Positions 8,601-19,065 of a stretch of 64,000 bases of DNA are shown in pieces (the stretch's first letter is position 1; each line of letters starts with the position of its first letter). The stretch spans positions 459,001-523,000 of the forward strand of contig CP101033.1 in NCBI GenBank assembly GCA_041319085.1, in the 5' to 3' direction. The notes under the pieces were generated by a model. The model ran no database searches. It was not told where the DNA came from and worked only from the letters and a program-made list of their open reading frames with translations. The DNA is from Aeromonas veronii. GTDB lineage: Bacteria > Pseudomonadota > Gammaproteobacteria > Enterobacterales > Aeromonadaceae. Made by a program: the position numbers and the translations under genes.

Positions 8601-9128
8601 GATGACACCATGACCGCCTATTATGGCCGCCTGCTGGCAGGTAAGGATCGTGGCATCGATAGTGCCAATCTGCCTTTGAAGTTATTGATGCAGCGTTTCG
8701 ATCTGGGTGGTTGGGTGATCAATGATGAGGATAACTGTACTCAGCTATCGCTGGCGAATAGTGGTTTTGATCCCCTGCCAGCGGTAGAGCCTAAAGATCC
8801 TGATCGCAAGATTGGCTTTAATAGTGTGACATCTTCTTACGAGGTTACAGGCAAGGTACCCCCGTTATTAACCAAACCATATAGCAGTACTCTGACGTTA
8901 AGTGGTCAAACTGTCCCGGCCAGTTCCGCCAGGGCAAAGCAAGGTGAGATCGTGTTTCACTTTGGTGCGCCGAATGTTGCAGTTCGGATTCCCTACAAGG
9001 TCGATTTGGCAAAACAGCCATCTTCGCCGACGTGGTTATCTGACCCCATTAGCTTGCAAGGTGAGGCCATTTTCGGCTCCAGCCGGGGTAATGACCGAAT
9101 TATTTATCGGCGCGAAGTATTACATTGA
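5625..9128 (+). CDS. mshQ: MSHA biogenesis protein MshQ (large exported protein)
   Basis: A 1167-residue protein with a Sec signal peptide (cleavage after LSLPAQA) starting at GTG 5625. Residues about 130-290 and 310-440 form two related modules rich in short G-N-V/L-x-I/V turns (for example LFYVRGNVSAHNDSQL and LFIYVKGDLSITGQNQ), suggesting beta-solenoid folds. The C-terminal 600 or so residues resemble the DUF6701 region typical of MshQ. MshQ is the last gene of the MSHA cluster; a surface or pilus-tip adhesive role is inferred from size and position. No membrane anchor is seen. Confidence 0.85.
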   Translation: MIGRLCSVLFLLLLSLPAQAALDCNSIFPGPIQSHDADGALYMQSGARVENYNGLEVCFKRVTGYDYEMNSQACGTGKCQITGVASLKQTRPTFPGSTDSASYTVANWTIPTVILGTTPNYGKPASGSRWDLGNLTIDGSVGANGSGNVSFSDSYTTYVIKNLTMQDRAVMTLTAGKTYIIEGDLNLTGGSIIKLVGSGTTLFYVRGNVSAHNDSQLQTGVGFKVYVVGNLTLTGSDQLAGTYYAEGDATFENGVVLRGQLSAKNVSLKGNSKVIYEAGFSTCKNIFTDPPVEGVSMTPPSGVLVPPLADLVCSKQGSGTSCTGHSGNRFGPGDYDFGNGSINNQAEIVATGVTARLYFNNLNLNNARLNLSNPPEHLFIYVKGDLSITGQNQINAVVYVAGNVHMAGNATLKGALATGGSVNISGNHDYYFDQDAVDKVDLGSNTCEGSTGGTQINHFELSHSGQPLTCNSETVTVKACADAACTTLITDPVTATLSLAPTSASNGWVGGNTVTFSGGSTTVPLRNNTTTAVTIGVSSSTPTTKPYGTTLCKAGAGTPSAAACTLNFADSGFIFDVPDTYSNQPQDVTISAVKKDDITKQCVPGFTGVRSVGFWGTYNNPNANNFGSKISIDGNTIATYATSIASPTPTTLNLTFDNQGKATLKKVTYPDAGQMQLSARHNGSGETAGLVMLGSDQFVARPVGLCITPPQGVCAAGDSSCHVFKKAGDTFQIDIKAMAWESANDGDICTGNQTTPNFVLPNIALGSTLVAPNPGTNATLGTTTYNHVAATNSINSVSQTVSEVGVFRMTATPPANGYFNYTIPSAQSQPVGRFVPWDFNLLSGALTPACGQFSYMSQPFGVKMTVQARNKSAGVTRNYGGEFAKGLLYLVAGNNHDGVDRTDRVARTTFNWVSGEANVDSQSRFARLSEREPALTVPEEPFKSLRFGLLVVDEESPSVSFLADTDLNPSVKNGCTKGVNCNARQLTIPTRVDDTMTAYYGRLLAGKDRGIDSANLPLKLLMQRFDLGGWVINDEDNCTQLSLANSGFDPLPAVEPKDPDRKIGFNSVTSSYEVTGKVPPLLTKPYSSTLTLSGQTVPASSARAKQGEIVFHFGAPNVAVRIPYKVDLAKQPSSPTWLSDPISLQGEAIFGSSRGNDRIIYRREVLH

Positions 9129-9290
9129 ATGATGTGAAAGGGGGGCTGGCGCAACGGCATCCCCCTAACGCCTTGTTTATTAGCGTTTGTTAGCCCGAGC
9201 GGGTGAGTGATGACTCGCATTTTTGTCGCGCCTGATTGAGTGGCGACAGTTTGAGCGCTTGCCCATTGGGGTGGGCATTGGTAAAGTTAG

Positions 9291-10373
<1,083 letters not shown>

Positions 10374-10380
10374 GACCCAC

Positions 10381-10407
10381 AGCCGGCCAGCGAGCCGGCT
10401 CTTTTTT
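10381..10407 (+). terminator. Terminator between mreB and mreC
   Basis: Stem AGCCGGC / GCCGGCT with a 6-base loop, followed by CTTTTTT. Because mreC starts only 9 bases later, it probably works as a partial terminator that lowers mreCD relative to mreB. Confidence 0.8.
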
Positions 10408-10415
10408 GACGACCC

Positions 10416-11306
10416 ATGAAACCCATTTTTGGTAGAGGCCCTTCGCTTCAGTTACGGTTGTTTCTCGCCGTCATCATCTCCATCGCTGCCATCGTCGCGG
10501 ACTCCCGCTTCGGTGTGTTTACCCATGTCCGCGTCTACCTCAGTTCGTTAGTCAGTCCCTTGCAATACATGGCCAATGCGCCCGGTACCCTGCTCGACAC
10601 CATGTCGACCCAGGTGCAGACCCGTGCCGATCTCATCGAGCAGACCAAGCAGCAGGAGCAACAGCTGTTTACCCTGCGCTCTCGCCTGCTCAAGATGGAC
10701 CATCTGGAGCACGAGAACCAGCGGCTGCGTGAACTGCTCGGCTCGCCGGTGCACAAGGAGTCCCGCAAGATGGTGGCCGAGCTGCTGTCGGTGGATTCCG
10801 ACCCCTTCAGCCATCAGGTGCTGATCAACAAGGGGGCGCTGGATGGCGTCTATAACGGTCAGGCGGTGATCAACGATCAGGGGGTGATTGGTCAGGTGCT
10901 CCACGTGGGCTCCACCACCAGTCGCGTGCTGCTGATCACCGACTCCAGCCACGGTATTCCGGTGCGGGTGCTGCGCAACGACTTGCGCGCCATTGCCTCC
11001 GGCAGTGGCGAGCTCGACAAGCTGGAGCTGCGCAACCTACCGCGCAACACCGATATTCAGGTCGGTGATCTGCTGGTCACCTCGGGTCTGGGTGGCCGCT
11101 TCCCGGAGGGTTATCCGGTGGCGACTGTGACTCGTTCCGAGTATGTGGAGGGCAAGCCCTTCGCCCAGGTCGAGGCCAAGCCACTGGTGGAGCTGGACAG
11201 ACTGCGCTATCTGCTGCTGCTGTGGACCGACAAGAAGCCTGAAGTACATGATGAGGATGGCGAACGGGCGGCTCCCGCTGCGTCCGCCGCAGGAGCGACT
11301 CACTGA
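10416..11306 (+). CDS. mreC: Cell shape-determining protein MreC
   Basis: A 296-residue protein with a single N-terminal membrane segment (residues about 12-30), then a coiled coil (QTKQQEQQLFTLRSRLLKM..., about 65-110) and a periplasmic double beta-barrel domain with the typical VLLITDSSHGIPVRVLR and GDLLVTSGLGGRFPEGYPV stretches. MreC links MreB to the elongasome (MreD, RodA, PBP2). Its stop overlaps the mreD start by one base. Confidence 0.95.
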   Translation: MKPIFGRGPSLQLRLFLAVIISIAAIVADSRFGVFTHVRVYLSSLVSPLQYMANAPGTLLDTMSTQVQTRADLIEQTKQQEQQLFTLRSRLLKMDHLEHENQRLRELLGSPVHKESRKMVAELLSVDSDPFSHQVLINKGALDGVYNGQAVINDQGVIGQVLHVGSTTSRVLLITDSSHGIPVRVLRNDLRAIASGSGELDKLELRNLPRNTDIQVGDLLVTSGLGGRFPEGYPVATVTRSEYVEGKPFAQVEAKPLVELDRLRYLLLLWTDKKPEVHDEDGERAAPAASAAGATH

Positions 11307-11791
11307 TGCTAGAACCCGCCAGCGGCAGGATCTGGGTCTGGGTCTCGATCCTGCTGGCTCTGAGCCTGTCGATCCTGCCGCTTCCTTTCGAATTTGCCCC
11401 CTTCCGCCCGGACTGGCTGGCCATGGTGCTCATCTACTGGGCACTGGCCTTGCCGCACCGGACCAACGTCGGCTCCGCCTGGGTGGCTGGCCTGCTGCTG
11501 GATGTGCTGCTCGGCAGCACCCTCGGCGTGCGGGCGATGGCGATGGCCATCACCGCCTATCTGGCGGCCTTCCAGTTCCAGAAGATCCGCAACTTCTCCC
11601 TCTGGCAGCAGGCACTGATTATCGGTGGTCTCTCGCTGGTGGGAAAAATGACGGTATTCTGGGCCGAGCACCTGTTCAGCCAGGCCAGCCTCAACTTCGC
11701 CTATTTTTGGTCGACGTTGACGACGATGCTAATATGGCCCTGGGTGTTTCTGGTGCTGCGCAAGGTACGGCGTCGCTTCAATATTAGGTAA
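11306..11791 (+). CDS. mreD: Rod shape-determining protein MreD
   Basis: A 161-residue polytopic membrane protein with about five hydrophobic segments and the family motif [19 protein letters not shown] near residue 32. It is the integral membrane partner of MreC in the elongasome. Translation is probably coupled to mreC through the overlapping stop and start, and maf follows two bases downstream. Confidence 0.94.
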   Translation: MLEPASGRIWVWVSILLALSLSILPLPFEFAPFRPDWLAMVLIYWALALPHRTNVGSAWVAGLLLDVLLGSTLGVRAMAMAITAYLAAFQFQKIRNFSLWQQALIIGGLSLVGKMTVFWAEHLFSQASLNFAYFWSTLTTMLIWPWVFLVLRKVRRRFNIR

Positions 11792-11793
11792 AT

Positions 11794-12381
11794 ATGAACA
11801 AAAACAACGAACCACAACTCTATCTCGCCTCGGCCTCTCCCCGTCGCCGTGAATTGCTGACCCAGATTGGCTACCGCTTCGAGGTGCTGAAACTGGATGT
11901 GCCCGAGCAGCGGGAAGAGGGTGAAAAGGCGCAGGATTATGTCTGCCGTCTCGCCCGTGACAAGGCGATGGCGGGTGTGGCGTGTGCGCCGACGGCGTTG
12001 CCGGTGCTGGGTGCCGACACCATAGTGGTGCTGGGCGACCGGGTACTGGAGAAACCGTCCGATCTGCTGGATGCCAAAGATATGCTGGCGTCGCTCTCCG
12101 GCAAGGTGCATCAGGTGATGACGGCGGTAGCGCTGGCCAGCAAGGATCGTTGTGACGTGCGTCTGGTCACCACCAACGTGGCGTTTCGCAAGCTGGACGA
12201 GGCCGAGATCGAAGCCTATTGGCAGACTGGTGAGCCCTGTGACAAGGCCGGGGCTTATGGCATTCAGGGCATTGCCGGCAAGTTTGTCAGCCGCATCGAG
12301 GGGAGCTATAGCGCCGTGGTCGGCCTGCCCCTGCTGGAGACAGACCTGTTGATCAAACATCATCTGGAACAGCTCAAATAA
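11794..12381 (+). CDS. maf: Maf/YhdE-family nucleotide pyrophosphatase
   Basis: A 195-residue house-cleaning pyrophosphatase, probably acting on dTTP/UTP and modified pyrimidine nucleotides. The Maf signature [12 protein letters not shown] lies at residues 10-21, [10 protein letters not shown] near 70, and the [15 protein letters not shown] substrate loop near 150. It follows mreD by two bases and precedes rng, the same order as in E. coli (mreBCD-yhdE-rng). Substrate preference is inferred from the YhdE type. Confidence 0.93.
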   Translation: MNKNNEPQLYLASASPRRRELLTQIGYRFEVLKLDVPEQREEGEKAQDYVCRLARDKAMAGVACAPTALPVLGADTIVVLGDRVLEKPSDLLDAKDMLASLSGKVHQVMTAVALASKDRCDVRLVTTNVAFRKLDEAEIEAYWQTGEPCDKAGAYGIQGIAGKFVSRIEGSYSAVVGLPLLETDLLIKHHLEQLK

Positions 12382-12476
12382 TTTCCCGTCAGCGGTGTTC
12401 TGCTGCGTTTCTCCCTTGCGCGCGTTGTACCGGATTGGCTTTATAGAATTCAAAACTGGAACAGGCAAGGTTGCTT

Positions 12477-13946
12477 ATGTCGGTAGAACTGCTGGTTAAC
12501 GTTACCCCCTCCGAAACCCGGGTTGCCCTGGTCGAAAACGGTCTGCTGCAGGAAGTGCATGTCGAGCGTCAGGCCAAGCGCGGCATCGTGGGCAATATCT
12601 ACAAAGGCAAGATCAGTCGGGTGCTGCCCGGCATGCAGGCGGCGTTCGTCGATATCGGCATGGACAAGGCGGCCTTCCTGCACGCCTCCGATATCGTGCC
12701 GCACACCGAATGTGTGGCGGTGAAGGAGAAGGAGCAGTTCCAGGTCGGCAACATCGCCGAGCTGGTGCGTCAGGGGCAGGACATCATGGTACAGGTGGTG
12801 AAAGATCCGCTGGGTACCAAGGGTGCCCGCCTCACCACCGATATCACCTTGCCGTCCCGCTATCTGGTCTTTATGCCGGGGAGTGCCCACGTCGGCGTCT
12901 CCCAGCGTATCGAGTCCGAAGCGGAGCGGGAGCGCCTCAAGCGTACCGTGGCCGGTTATGTGGACGATCTGGGTGGCTACATCATCCGTACCGCCGCCGA
13001 AGGGGTGGGGGAGCAGGAGCTGGAGCAGGATGCCGCCTTCTTGAAGCGGTTGTGGCGCAAGATCCTCGAGCGCAAGCAGAAGTATCCCCCCTGCAAGATC
13101 CTCTACGAGGATCCCAGCCTGGCCTTTCGGGTGGTGCGCGATTTTGTCGGTGCCGAGCTCGACAAGATCAGGGTCGACTCGCGCCAGAGCTTCGATCAGC
13201 TCAAGTGCTTCACCGAGGAGTACGTGCCGGAGCTGGCCAACAAGCTGGAGTACTACCCCGGCGAGTCGCCGATCTTCGATCTCTACGACGTGGAGAACGA
13301 GATCCAGCGCGCGCTGGAGCGCAAGGTAGAGCTGAAATCCGGCGGCTATCTCATCATCGACCAGACCGAAGCCATGACCACGGTGGATATCAACACCGGC
13401 GCCTTTGTCGGCCATCGCAATCTGGAAGAGACCATCTTCAACACCAACGTCGAGGCCACCGCCGCCATCGCCCGCCATCTGCGGCTGCGCAACCTCGGCG
13501 GTATCATCATCCTCGACTTCATCGACATGCAGTCGGAAGATCACCGCCGTCGGGTGCTGCACAGTCTGGAGCTTGCGCTGGCCAAGGACAGGGCCAAGAC
13601 TAATGTCAACGGCTTCTCCCAGCTCGGCCTGGTGGAGATGACCCGCAAGCGCACCCGCGAGAGTCTGGAGCATGTGCTCTGCTCCGAGTGCCCCGAGTGC
13701 AAGGGGCGTGGCCGGGTCAAGACGGTGGAGTCGGTCTGCTTCGAGATCCTGCGGGAGATCATCCGGGTCAATCGCGCCTACGATGCGGATCAATTCACCG
13801 TCTACGCCGCCCCGGCAGTGGCCGACTACCTGCGGGGCGAGGAGTCCCACAGTCTGGCGGAGTTGGAGGTGTTCATCGGAAAACAGGTTCGGGTGGTGAG
13901 CGAACCTCTCTGTAGTCAGGAGCAATTCGACGTGGTGATGATGTAA
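12477..13946 (+). CDS. rng: Ribonuclease G
   Basis: A 489-residue RNase E/G-family endoribonuclease, involved in 16S rRNA 5' maturation and mRNA decay. It has an N-terminal S1 domain (about 38-120, GNIYKGKISRVLPGMQAAFV), catalytic aspartates in VDINTG and DFIDMQ, and a CSECPECKGRG cysteine cluster corresponding to the RNase E Zn-link. It lacks the long C-terminal scaffold of RNase E. ATG 12477 is preferred to the TTG at 12471; an AGG-type ribosome site precedes it. Confidence 0.95.
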   Translation: MSVELLVNVTPSETRVALVENGLLQEVHVERQAKRGIVGNIYKGKISRVLPGMQAAFVDIGMDKAAFLHASDIVPHTECVAVKEKEQFQVGNIAELVRQGQDIMVQVVKDPLGTKGARLTTDITLPSRYLVFMPGSAHVGVSQRIESEAERERLKRTVAGYVDDLGGYIIRTAAEGVGEQELEQDAAFLKRLWRKILERKQKYPPCKILYEDPSLAFRVVRDFVGAELDKIRVDSRQSFDQLKCFTEEYVPELANKLEYYPGESPIFDLYDVENEIQRALERKVELKSGGYLIIDQTEAMTTVDINTGAFVGHRNLEETIFNTNVEATAAIARHLRLRNLGGIIILDFIDMQSEDHRRRVLHSLELALAKDRAKTNVNGFSQLGLVEMTRKRTRESLEHVLCSECPECKGRGRVKTVESVCFEILREIIRVNRAYDADQFTVYAAPAVADYLRGEESHSLAELEVFIGKQVRVVSEPLCSQEQFDVVMM

Positions 13947-16900
13947 TTGGTCTATCGCTGGCTGAGTCGGGGCTGGTTGGCCCTGGGGGTCCTGTTCGTA
14001 CTGATGGCCATGCTGGTCACCCTGGTACGGGTTGGGGGCCCTTTGCTGAATCAATACCGGGAGAGTCTGATCCACTCTCTGCTCGGTGATTCACAACTCA
14101 AGGTCAGCGTGGAGCAAGTGGGGCTGGATTGGACACAATCCGGGCCCGCCCTCGAACTGCAGCAACTCGCCATCGCCCCGGATTCGGGGCGTTTTACCAT
14201 ACAGCTCGGCAAAGCCTGGGTGCATCTCGACTTCTGGCGCACCCTCAATGAGCTCAAGCCGGTGTTTGGCGAGCTGATCCTCAGCGACGGCGATATCACC
14301 CTCGATCTCAGCCAGCCGGCTGACGACCGCCCCTCCGGCGATCCCCAGCAAGGTGCCCTGCTGCGTTTTCTGCTGACCCAGCTCTCCACCTTCGATATTC
14401 ACAATACCCGCCTCAGCGTCACCACGGCGCTGGGCGATCTGCGGGCGCTCGACATCGCCCAATTGCGTTGGCAGAACCGTGGCAAGCGCCATCAGGGGGT
14501 CGGCAAGGCTTATCTGATCAACGGGGTGGGCGAGAGCACCCTCGATCTGATTCTGGATGTGGAGGCCCCGACCGCTCGGCTCGATAGCCTCAAGGGGCAG
14601 CTCTATCTGGGCGCCCGCCAGCTCGATATCACCCCGACACTGGCCAAGATCCATGCGGGCGAACCCAAGGTTGCCGGTCAGCTCGACTTCCAGCTTTGGA
14701 GCGAGTTTGACAGTGGCAAGCTGGGCAATACCCTGCTGGCTTTTGGCAACAACTACCTGATCTGGAAGGATCCCAAGCAGCAGGCGCTCCATCGCCTCGG
14801 CCTCGATGGTGGCAAGATCCAGCTGCGCCGGGATGGCCAGAACTGGCAACTGGCCAGCCACGATGTGATCTTCACACTGGATGACAAACCCTGGTTGCAC
14901 AGCCGGTTGCAGTTGGAGCGGATCGGCGAGCGGGTGCAGGGCTATGTGCCGCAGATCGATCTCGACCAGCTCGCCCAGCTGAGCCAGTTGGTCTCGGCGA
15001 TGTATCCCGCCCAGAGCGAGCTGCTCAAGCAGACCAAACCCAAGGGCAAGCTGACCGATTTGACCCTGCAGGCCGATGCCGGTTGGCAGGATGTCTCCCT
15101 TAGCGGTGAGATCACCAACGTGAGCCTGAATGCCTGGCACGACGTGCCCGGCTTGCGGGATCTCAACGGCGAGTTCTGGCTCACCCCCAAGGGCGGTAGC
15201 GCCAGATTGGCGCTGGCGAACGACAAGGTGGATCCCGCCCGTCACTTCAAGATGCCGATCCCGGTCGATCGCTTCTCGGCTCGCCTCGACTGGTGGCGTG
15301 AGGCGCAGGGCTGGGTGCTCTACGGGCAGGATATCGCGCTGGATAACCCGGATCTGACCCTGGCCAGCCGTTTTCGCCTCGATCTGTTCGAGCACCCCTT
15401 CCTCGCCCTGACCGGCCGCATCGATGTGAAGAATGCGGGCCATGCCGATCGCTACTTCCCGCTGCAGGCGATGGACAAGGGGCTGGTGGATTACCTGAGC
15501 GGCGCCATCAAGGGGGGCAAGGCCAAGGGGGCCGACCTGCTTTGGTATGGCGAGCTCAGGGATTTCCCCTATGACAACGGCAAGGGCATCTTCCAGGTGG
15601 CGGTGCCGCTGGAGCAGGCCACCTACGAGTTCTTCCCCGGTTGGCAACCGCTCACCGACCTGCAGATCGACCTGTTGTTCCAGAATGCCGGTCTCGATAT
15701 GCGCAGCCACTCCACCCGGCTCGGCAAGGCAAGATCCGACTCGGTACATGCCTGGATCCCGGATCTCTCCCCCGGCGCCCACCTCTATGTGGATGCCAAG
15801 GTGCAGGGGGAGGGCAAGGCCATCAGCGACTACCTGCAGGACTCCCCGCTGGGCAGTTCGGTGGGGCAGGCGCTGCGGGAGATCGAGATCCGCGGCCCGA
15901 TGGCTGGCTCGGTCAAACTCGACATTCCTCTCGATGGTGAGAGCGAGGTGAAGGCGAGCGGCGATGCCACTTTCAGCAACAACAAGGTGCGGGTCGCCAG
16001 TCTGGATCTGCCGCTGGAGAAGGTGCAGGGACGCCTCGAATATGACAACGAACAGACCCGCTTCCGCAATCTCAAAGCGAGTCTGTGGAACCAGCCGCTG
16101 ACCCTCGACTATCAGGGGCGACAGCACCCGGATCATTATCAGGTCGACCTCGATTTCAAGGGGCAGTGGGATAGCCGCCTCCAACCCGCCGCCATCTCTT
16201 CATACGGCATTCTCAACGGCCGTAGCAACTGGGGCGGCAAGCTGGGGCTGACCCTGCCCGAGAGCAAACCGTTCAGCTTCCAGCTGGCGCTCGACTCCAA
16301 CCTGCAGGGGATGGGGCTGGATCTGCCGCTGCCACTGGCCAAGAGCAACGCCAGCCGGCTGCCGTTCAAGGTGATCGCACGTGGCCGGGATGGCAGCGCC
16401 GACATTCGCACCGTGCTGGGTGCCGATGTGGATATGCAGACCCGACTGGTCTATGGCGAAGGGGTGCCCTATCTCAGTCGGGTGCGGGTCGATGTGGGCC
16501 AACCTGGCGCCCGGGTGCTGCGTGATGCTCCCATGCTGCTTGCCATCAACCAGCAGGAGGCTGACGTCGGCGGCTGGTTGGCACGGCTCAAGCAGTGGCT
16601 GCCGGCGCAGAACCAGACCGGCAATGCGGTGGTCGGCCCCGCCTTCCTGCCACAGGAGTGGTGGGTGGATGGTCAGCTGGCCCGTGCCTATATCGGCAGC
16701 GCCACCCTCCAGGCGGCGCGCTTCACCGTGGGGCCGACCCCTCAGGCGACCGAGGTGATGATCGACAGCCCCGATGTGATGGGGGTGATCCACCTGCCCG
16801 CAGTGGCCAATCGCCCGGTGGATGCCAAGTTTGCCCGTATCTACTGGTCCGGCAAGCGCTCGGATCTCAGTCCGGATCCCGATGCGCAGCAGGACAACGC

Positions 16901-17840
16901 CATCATGGCCTCGATCCCCTGGCTGACATTCAGCTGTGTCGATTGCCGCTTTGGCGAATTGCCGCTCGGCGAAGTGAAGGGGGAGCTGGTGCCCGGCGCC
17001 AACAAGGTGACCCTCAAGGGACTGGATATGCGGCTGGCGGGGAGTCAGCTCACCGGCAGCCTTGACTGGCTGGCCGATGGCAACCGGATGGAGACACGGG
17101 CCCGTGGCAAGCTGACCAGCAACAACAGCGAGCTGCTGCTCAAGCGGCTCGGCTACACCTCCCCCATCGGCGATGCCCCCGGTTCGCTCGCCTTTGATCT
17201 GAACTGGCAGGATGTGCCCTATCGCCCGAGTCTGTCGACCCTCGGGGGGAGCGCCAGCTATCAGCTGGAGGGCGGCACCCTGCGGGAGGTCAACGACAAG
17301 GGGGCTAGGCTGCTCTCCTTGCTCAGTCTCGACTCCCTGCTGCGCAAGCTGCGGCTCGATTTTCGCGATGTGTTCGACAAGGGGTTCTACTTCGAATCCA
17401 TGTCCGCCTCTGCCACTATCAAGCAGGGGCAGGTCAGCAATGATGATTTCTATATGAAGGGGGCGGCCGGCAATCTGCGCGGTGAGGGGATCGCCGATCT
17501 GGTGCGCTGGCGGCTCGACTTCGATCTGAGCTTCTCCCCCAATCTGGGGGGCACCCTGCCGGTGGTGGCGGCCTTCTCCATCACCCCGATCACGGGCCTC
17601 TATGTGCTGGCCCTCTCCAAACTGCTGGAGCCGGTGGTGGATGTAGTGACCCGCATCGATTTTCGTATCTCGGGCCCGCTCGACGCTCCCAAGCTGATTG
17701 AGGCGGGTCGGGATCGCGCTCGCATCAAGCTCAACCAGCAGCAGAAAGAGGCGGTCGATACCGTTGCCCCCAGCCTGCCGGCCCAAGAGGTGACCCCTTT
17801 CCTGCTGAGCCCCAAACACGCGGGGCCCGCTCAGCGCTGA
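13947..17840 (+). CDS. yhdP: YhdP, AsmA-like envelope phospholipid transport protein
   Basis: A 1297-residue protein with one N-terminal membrane anchor (about residues 8-28), a huge repeating beta-groove region and an AsmA2-type C-terminus. YhdP, TamB and YdbH are bridge-like proteins needed for phospholipid movement to the outer membrane. Length fits the family. The only reasonable start is the TTG right after the rng stop, giving MVYRWLSRGWLALG, so it is probably translated from the rng transcript. Gene order rng-yhdP-nitrilase-tldD matches E. coli and relatives. Confidence 0.9.
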   Translation: MVYRWLSRGWLALGVLFVLMAMLVTLVRVGGPLLNQYRESLIHSLLGDSQLKVSVEQVGLDWTQSGPALELQQLAIAPDSGRFTIQLGKAWVHLDFWRTLNELKPVFGELILSDGDITLDLSQPADDRPSGDPQQGALLRFLLTQLSTFDIHNTRLSVTTALGDLRALDIAQLRWQNRGKRHQGVGKAYLINGVGESTLDLILDVEAPTARLDSLKGQLYLGARQLDITPTLAKIHAGEPKVAGQLDFQLWSEFDSGKLGNTLLAFGNNYLIWKDPKQQALHRLGLDGGKIQLRRDGQNWQLASHDVIFTLDDKPWLHSRLQLERIGERVQGYVPQIDLDQLAQLSQLVSAMYPAQSELLKQTKPKGKLTDLTLQADAGWQDVSLSGEITNVSLNAWHDVPGLRDLNGEFWLTPKGGSARLALANDKVDPARHFKMPIPVDRFSARLDWWREAQGWVLYGQDIALDNPDLTLASRFRLDLFEHPFLALTGRIDVKNAGHADRYFPLQAMDKGLVDYLSGAIKGGKAKGADLLWYGELRDFPYDNGKGIFQVAVPLEQATYEFFPGWQPLTDLQIDLLFQNAGLDMRSHSTRLGKARSDSVHAWIPDLSPGAHLYVDAKVQGEGKAISDYLQDSPLGSSVGQALREIEIRGPMAGSVKLDIPLDGESEVKASGDATFSNNKVRVASLDLPLEKVQGRLEYDNEQTRFRNLKASLWNQPLTLDYQGRQHPDHYQVDLDFKGQWDSRLQPAAISSYGILNGRSNWGGKLGLTLPESKPFSFQLALDSNLQGMGLDLPLPLAKSNASRLPFKVIARGRDGSADIRTVLGADVDMQTRLVYGEGVPYLSRVRVDVGQPGARVLRDAPMLLAINQQEADVGGWLARLKQWLPAQNQTGNAVVGPAFLPQEWWVDGQLARAYIGSATLQAARFTVGPTPQATEVMIDSPDVMGVIHLPAVANRPVDAKFARIYWSGKRSDLSPDPDAQQDNAIMASIPWLTFSCVDCRFGELPLGEVKGELVPGANKVTLKGLDMRLAGSQLTGSLDWLADGNRMETRARGKLTSNNSELLLKRLGYTSPIGDAPGSLAFDLNWQDVPYRPSLSTLGGSASYQLEGGTLREVNDKGARLLSLLSLDSLLRKLRLDFRDVFDKGFYFESMSASATIKQGQVSNDDFYMKGAAGNLRGEGIADLVRWRLDFDLSFSPNLGGTLPVVAAFSITPITGLYVLALSKLLEPVVDVVTRIDFRISGPLDAPKLIEAGRDRARIKLNQQQKEAVDTVAPSLPAQEVTPFLLSPKHAGPAQR

Positions 17841-17874
17841 GCGAGCGGCCCGGCACCATCACAAGGAGTGAGCC

Positions 17875-18195
17875 ATGATCCGACATATCCTGCTGATCGC
17901 CTTTAAACCGGACACCCAGCCTGCCCAGATAGACGCGGTGCGTACCGCCTTTCTCGCTATTCCCCATCAAGTCAGCGGCGTGACCGCGGTGGAGTGGGGG
18001 GAGAATGACAGCCCAGAGGGGAGGGATGACGGCTTTACCCACAGCGTGCTGATGACCTTCGCCGACGAAGCGGCCCGCCAGCGCTATCTGCCCCATCCTG
18101 ATCATGATGCCCTCAAGGCCATCTTCCGTCCGGTGCTGGGGCGCATCATAGTGCTGGATTACACCCTGCAGGCGGGGGATGCTGTCACCGTCTGA
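17875..18195 (+). CDS. Dabb (stress-responsive A/B barrel) domain protein
   Basis: A 106-residue protein beginning MIRHILLIAFKPDTQPAQI and containing HSVLMTFADEAARQRYLPHPDHDAL, the pattern of Dabb-family dimeric alpha/beta barrels. An AAGGAGTGAGCC ribosome site precedes ATG 17875. It is inserted between yhdP and the nitrilase gene on the same strand, so it is probably cotranscribed. No substrate or enzyme activity can be named. Confidence 0.85.
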   Translation: MIRHILLIAFKPDTQPAQIDAVRTAFLAIPHQVSGVTAVEWGENDSPEGRDDGFTHSVLMTFADEAARQRYLPHPDHDALKAIFRPVLGRIIVLDYTLQAGDAVTV

Positions 18196-18220
18196 TGGCC
18201 CAAGCGAGAAGGAGAGCGAC

Positions 18221-19042
18221 ATGTGGTTAGCCGCAATACAGCTGGTATCTGGCCGTCACTGGCAGGATAACCGGGAACAGATTGCCGCCGAGCTGGCGGC
18301 CTTGCCAACCGAGCGGCCACTGCTGGCCCTGTTGCCGGAGAACTTTGCCCTGTTTGGCGAGCGACAGGGCTATCTGGATGGCGCCGAAGCGATTGGCCCC
18401 GATCTGAGTGGCGCCGCACCCATCCAGCAACAACTGGCTGAGTGGGCGCGAGATTACGGCATCTGGCTGGTGGCCGGGGCCATGCCGACCACCATCGCCG
18501 GTGCCGACCATATCCACACCAGCTCGCTGGTGTTTGACCCAAGCGGTGAGCTCAGGGGCCACTACCACAAGATCCATCTGTTCGACGTGGATGTGTCGGA
18601 CAATCATGGTCGCTACCGTGAGTCGGAAACATTCAGCCCGGGGGAGGCGCCTGTGCTGGTGGACTCCCCCTTTGGTCCCCTCGGCCTCTCGATCTGTTAT
18701 GATTTGCGCTTTCCCGAGCTCTACCGCCAGTTGGCCCGTGCCGGTGCCCGCGTGCTGCTGGTGCCTGCCGCCTTTACTGCCGTGACCGGCGAGGCGCACT
18801 GGGAGCCGTTGCTGCGGGCTCGCGCCATCGAAAACCAGTGCTACGTGGTGGCGGCCAATCAGGGCGGTACTCACGAGACGGGGCGCCAGACCTGGGGCCA
18901 CAGCATGGTGATCGACCCTTGGGGTCGGGTGCTGGCGAGCAAAGAGTCCGGGCGCGGCACCGTGCTGGCGCAGATGGAGCTTGGGCTTATCGATGAATTG
19001 AAACGCACCATGCCGGTGCTGACCCATGCCCGTTTGTTGTGA
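18221..19042 (+). CDS. Nitrilase-superfamily amidase (Nit-like)
   Basis: A 273-residue carbon-nitrogen hydrolase. The catalytic Glu-Lys-Cys triad is visible: LLPENFALFG (Glu), HYHKIHLFDVDV (Lys) and LSICYDLRFPELYRQLA (Cys). The nearest described relatives are the Nit1/NitB type, which hydrolyse deaminated glutathione as metabolite repair; that substrate is inferred. ATG 18221 is chosen because of the GAGAAGGAGAG ribosome site. The same frame extends to 18179, but that part overlaps the preceding gene. A palindromic repeat separates it from tldD. Confidence 0.88.
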   Translation: MWLAAIQLVSGRHWQDNREQIAAELAALPTERPLLALLPENFALFGERQGYLDGAEAIGPDLSGAAPIQQQLAEWARDYGIWLVAGAMPTTIAGADHIHTSSLVFDPSGELRGHYHKIHLFDVDVSDNHGRYRESETFSPGEAPVLVDSPFGPLGLSICYDLRFPELYRQLARAGARVLLVPAAFTAVTGEAHWEPLLRARAIENQCYVVAANQGGTHETGRQTWGHSMVIDPWGRVLASKESGRGTVLAQMELGLIDELKRTMPVLTHARLL

Positions 19043-19065
19043 TGGTGTGGTGAACAATTGAAACG

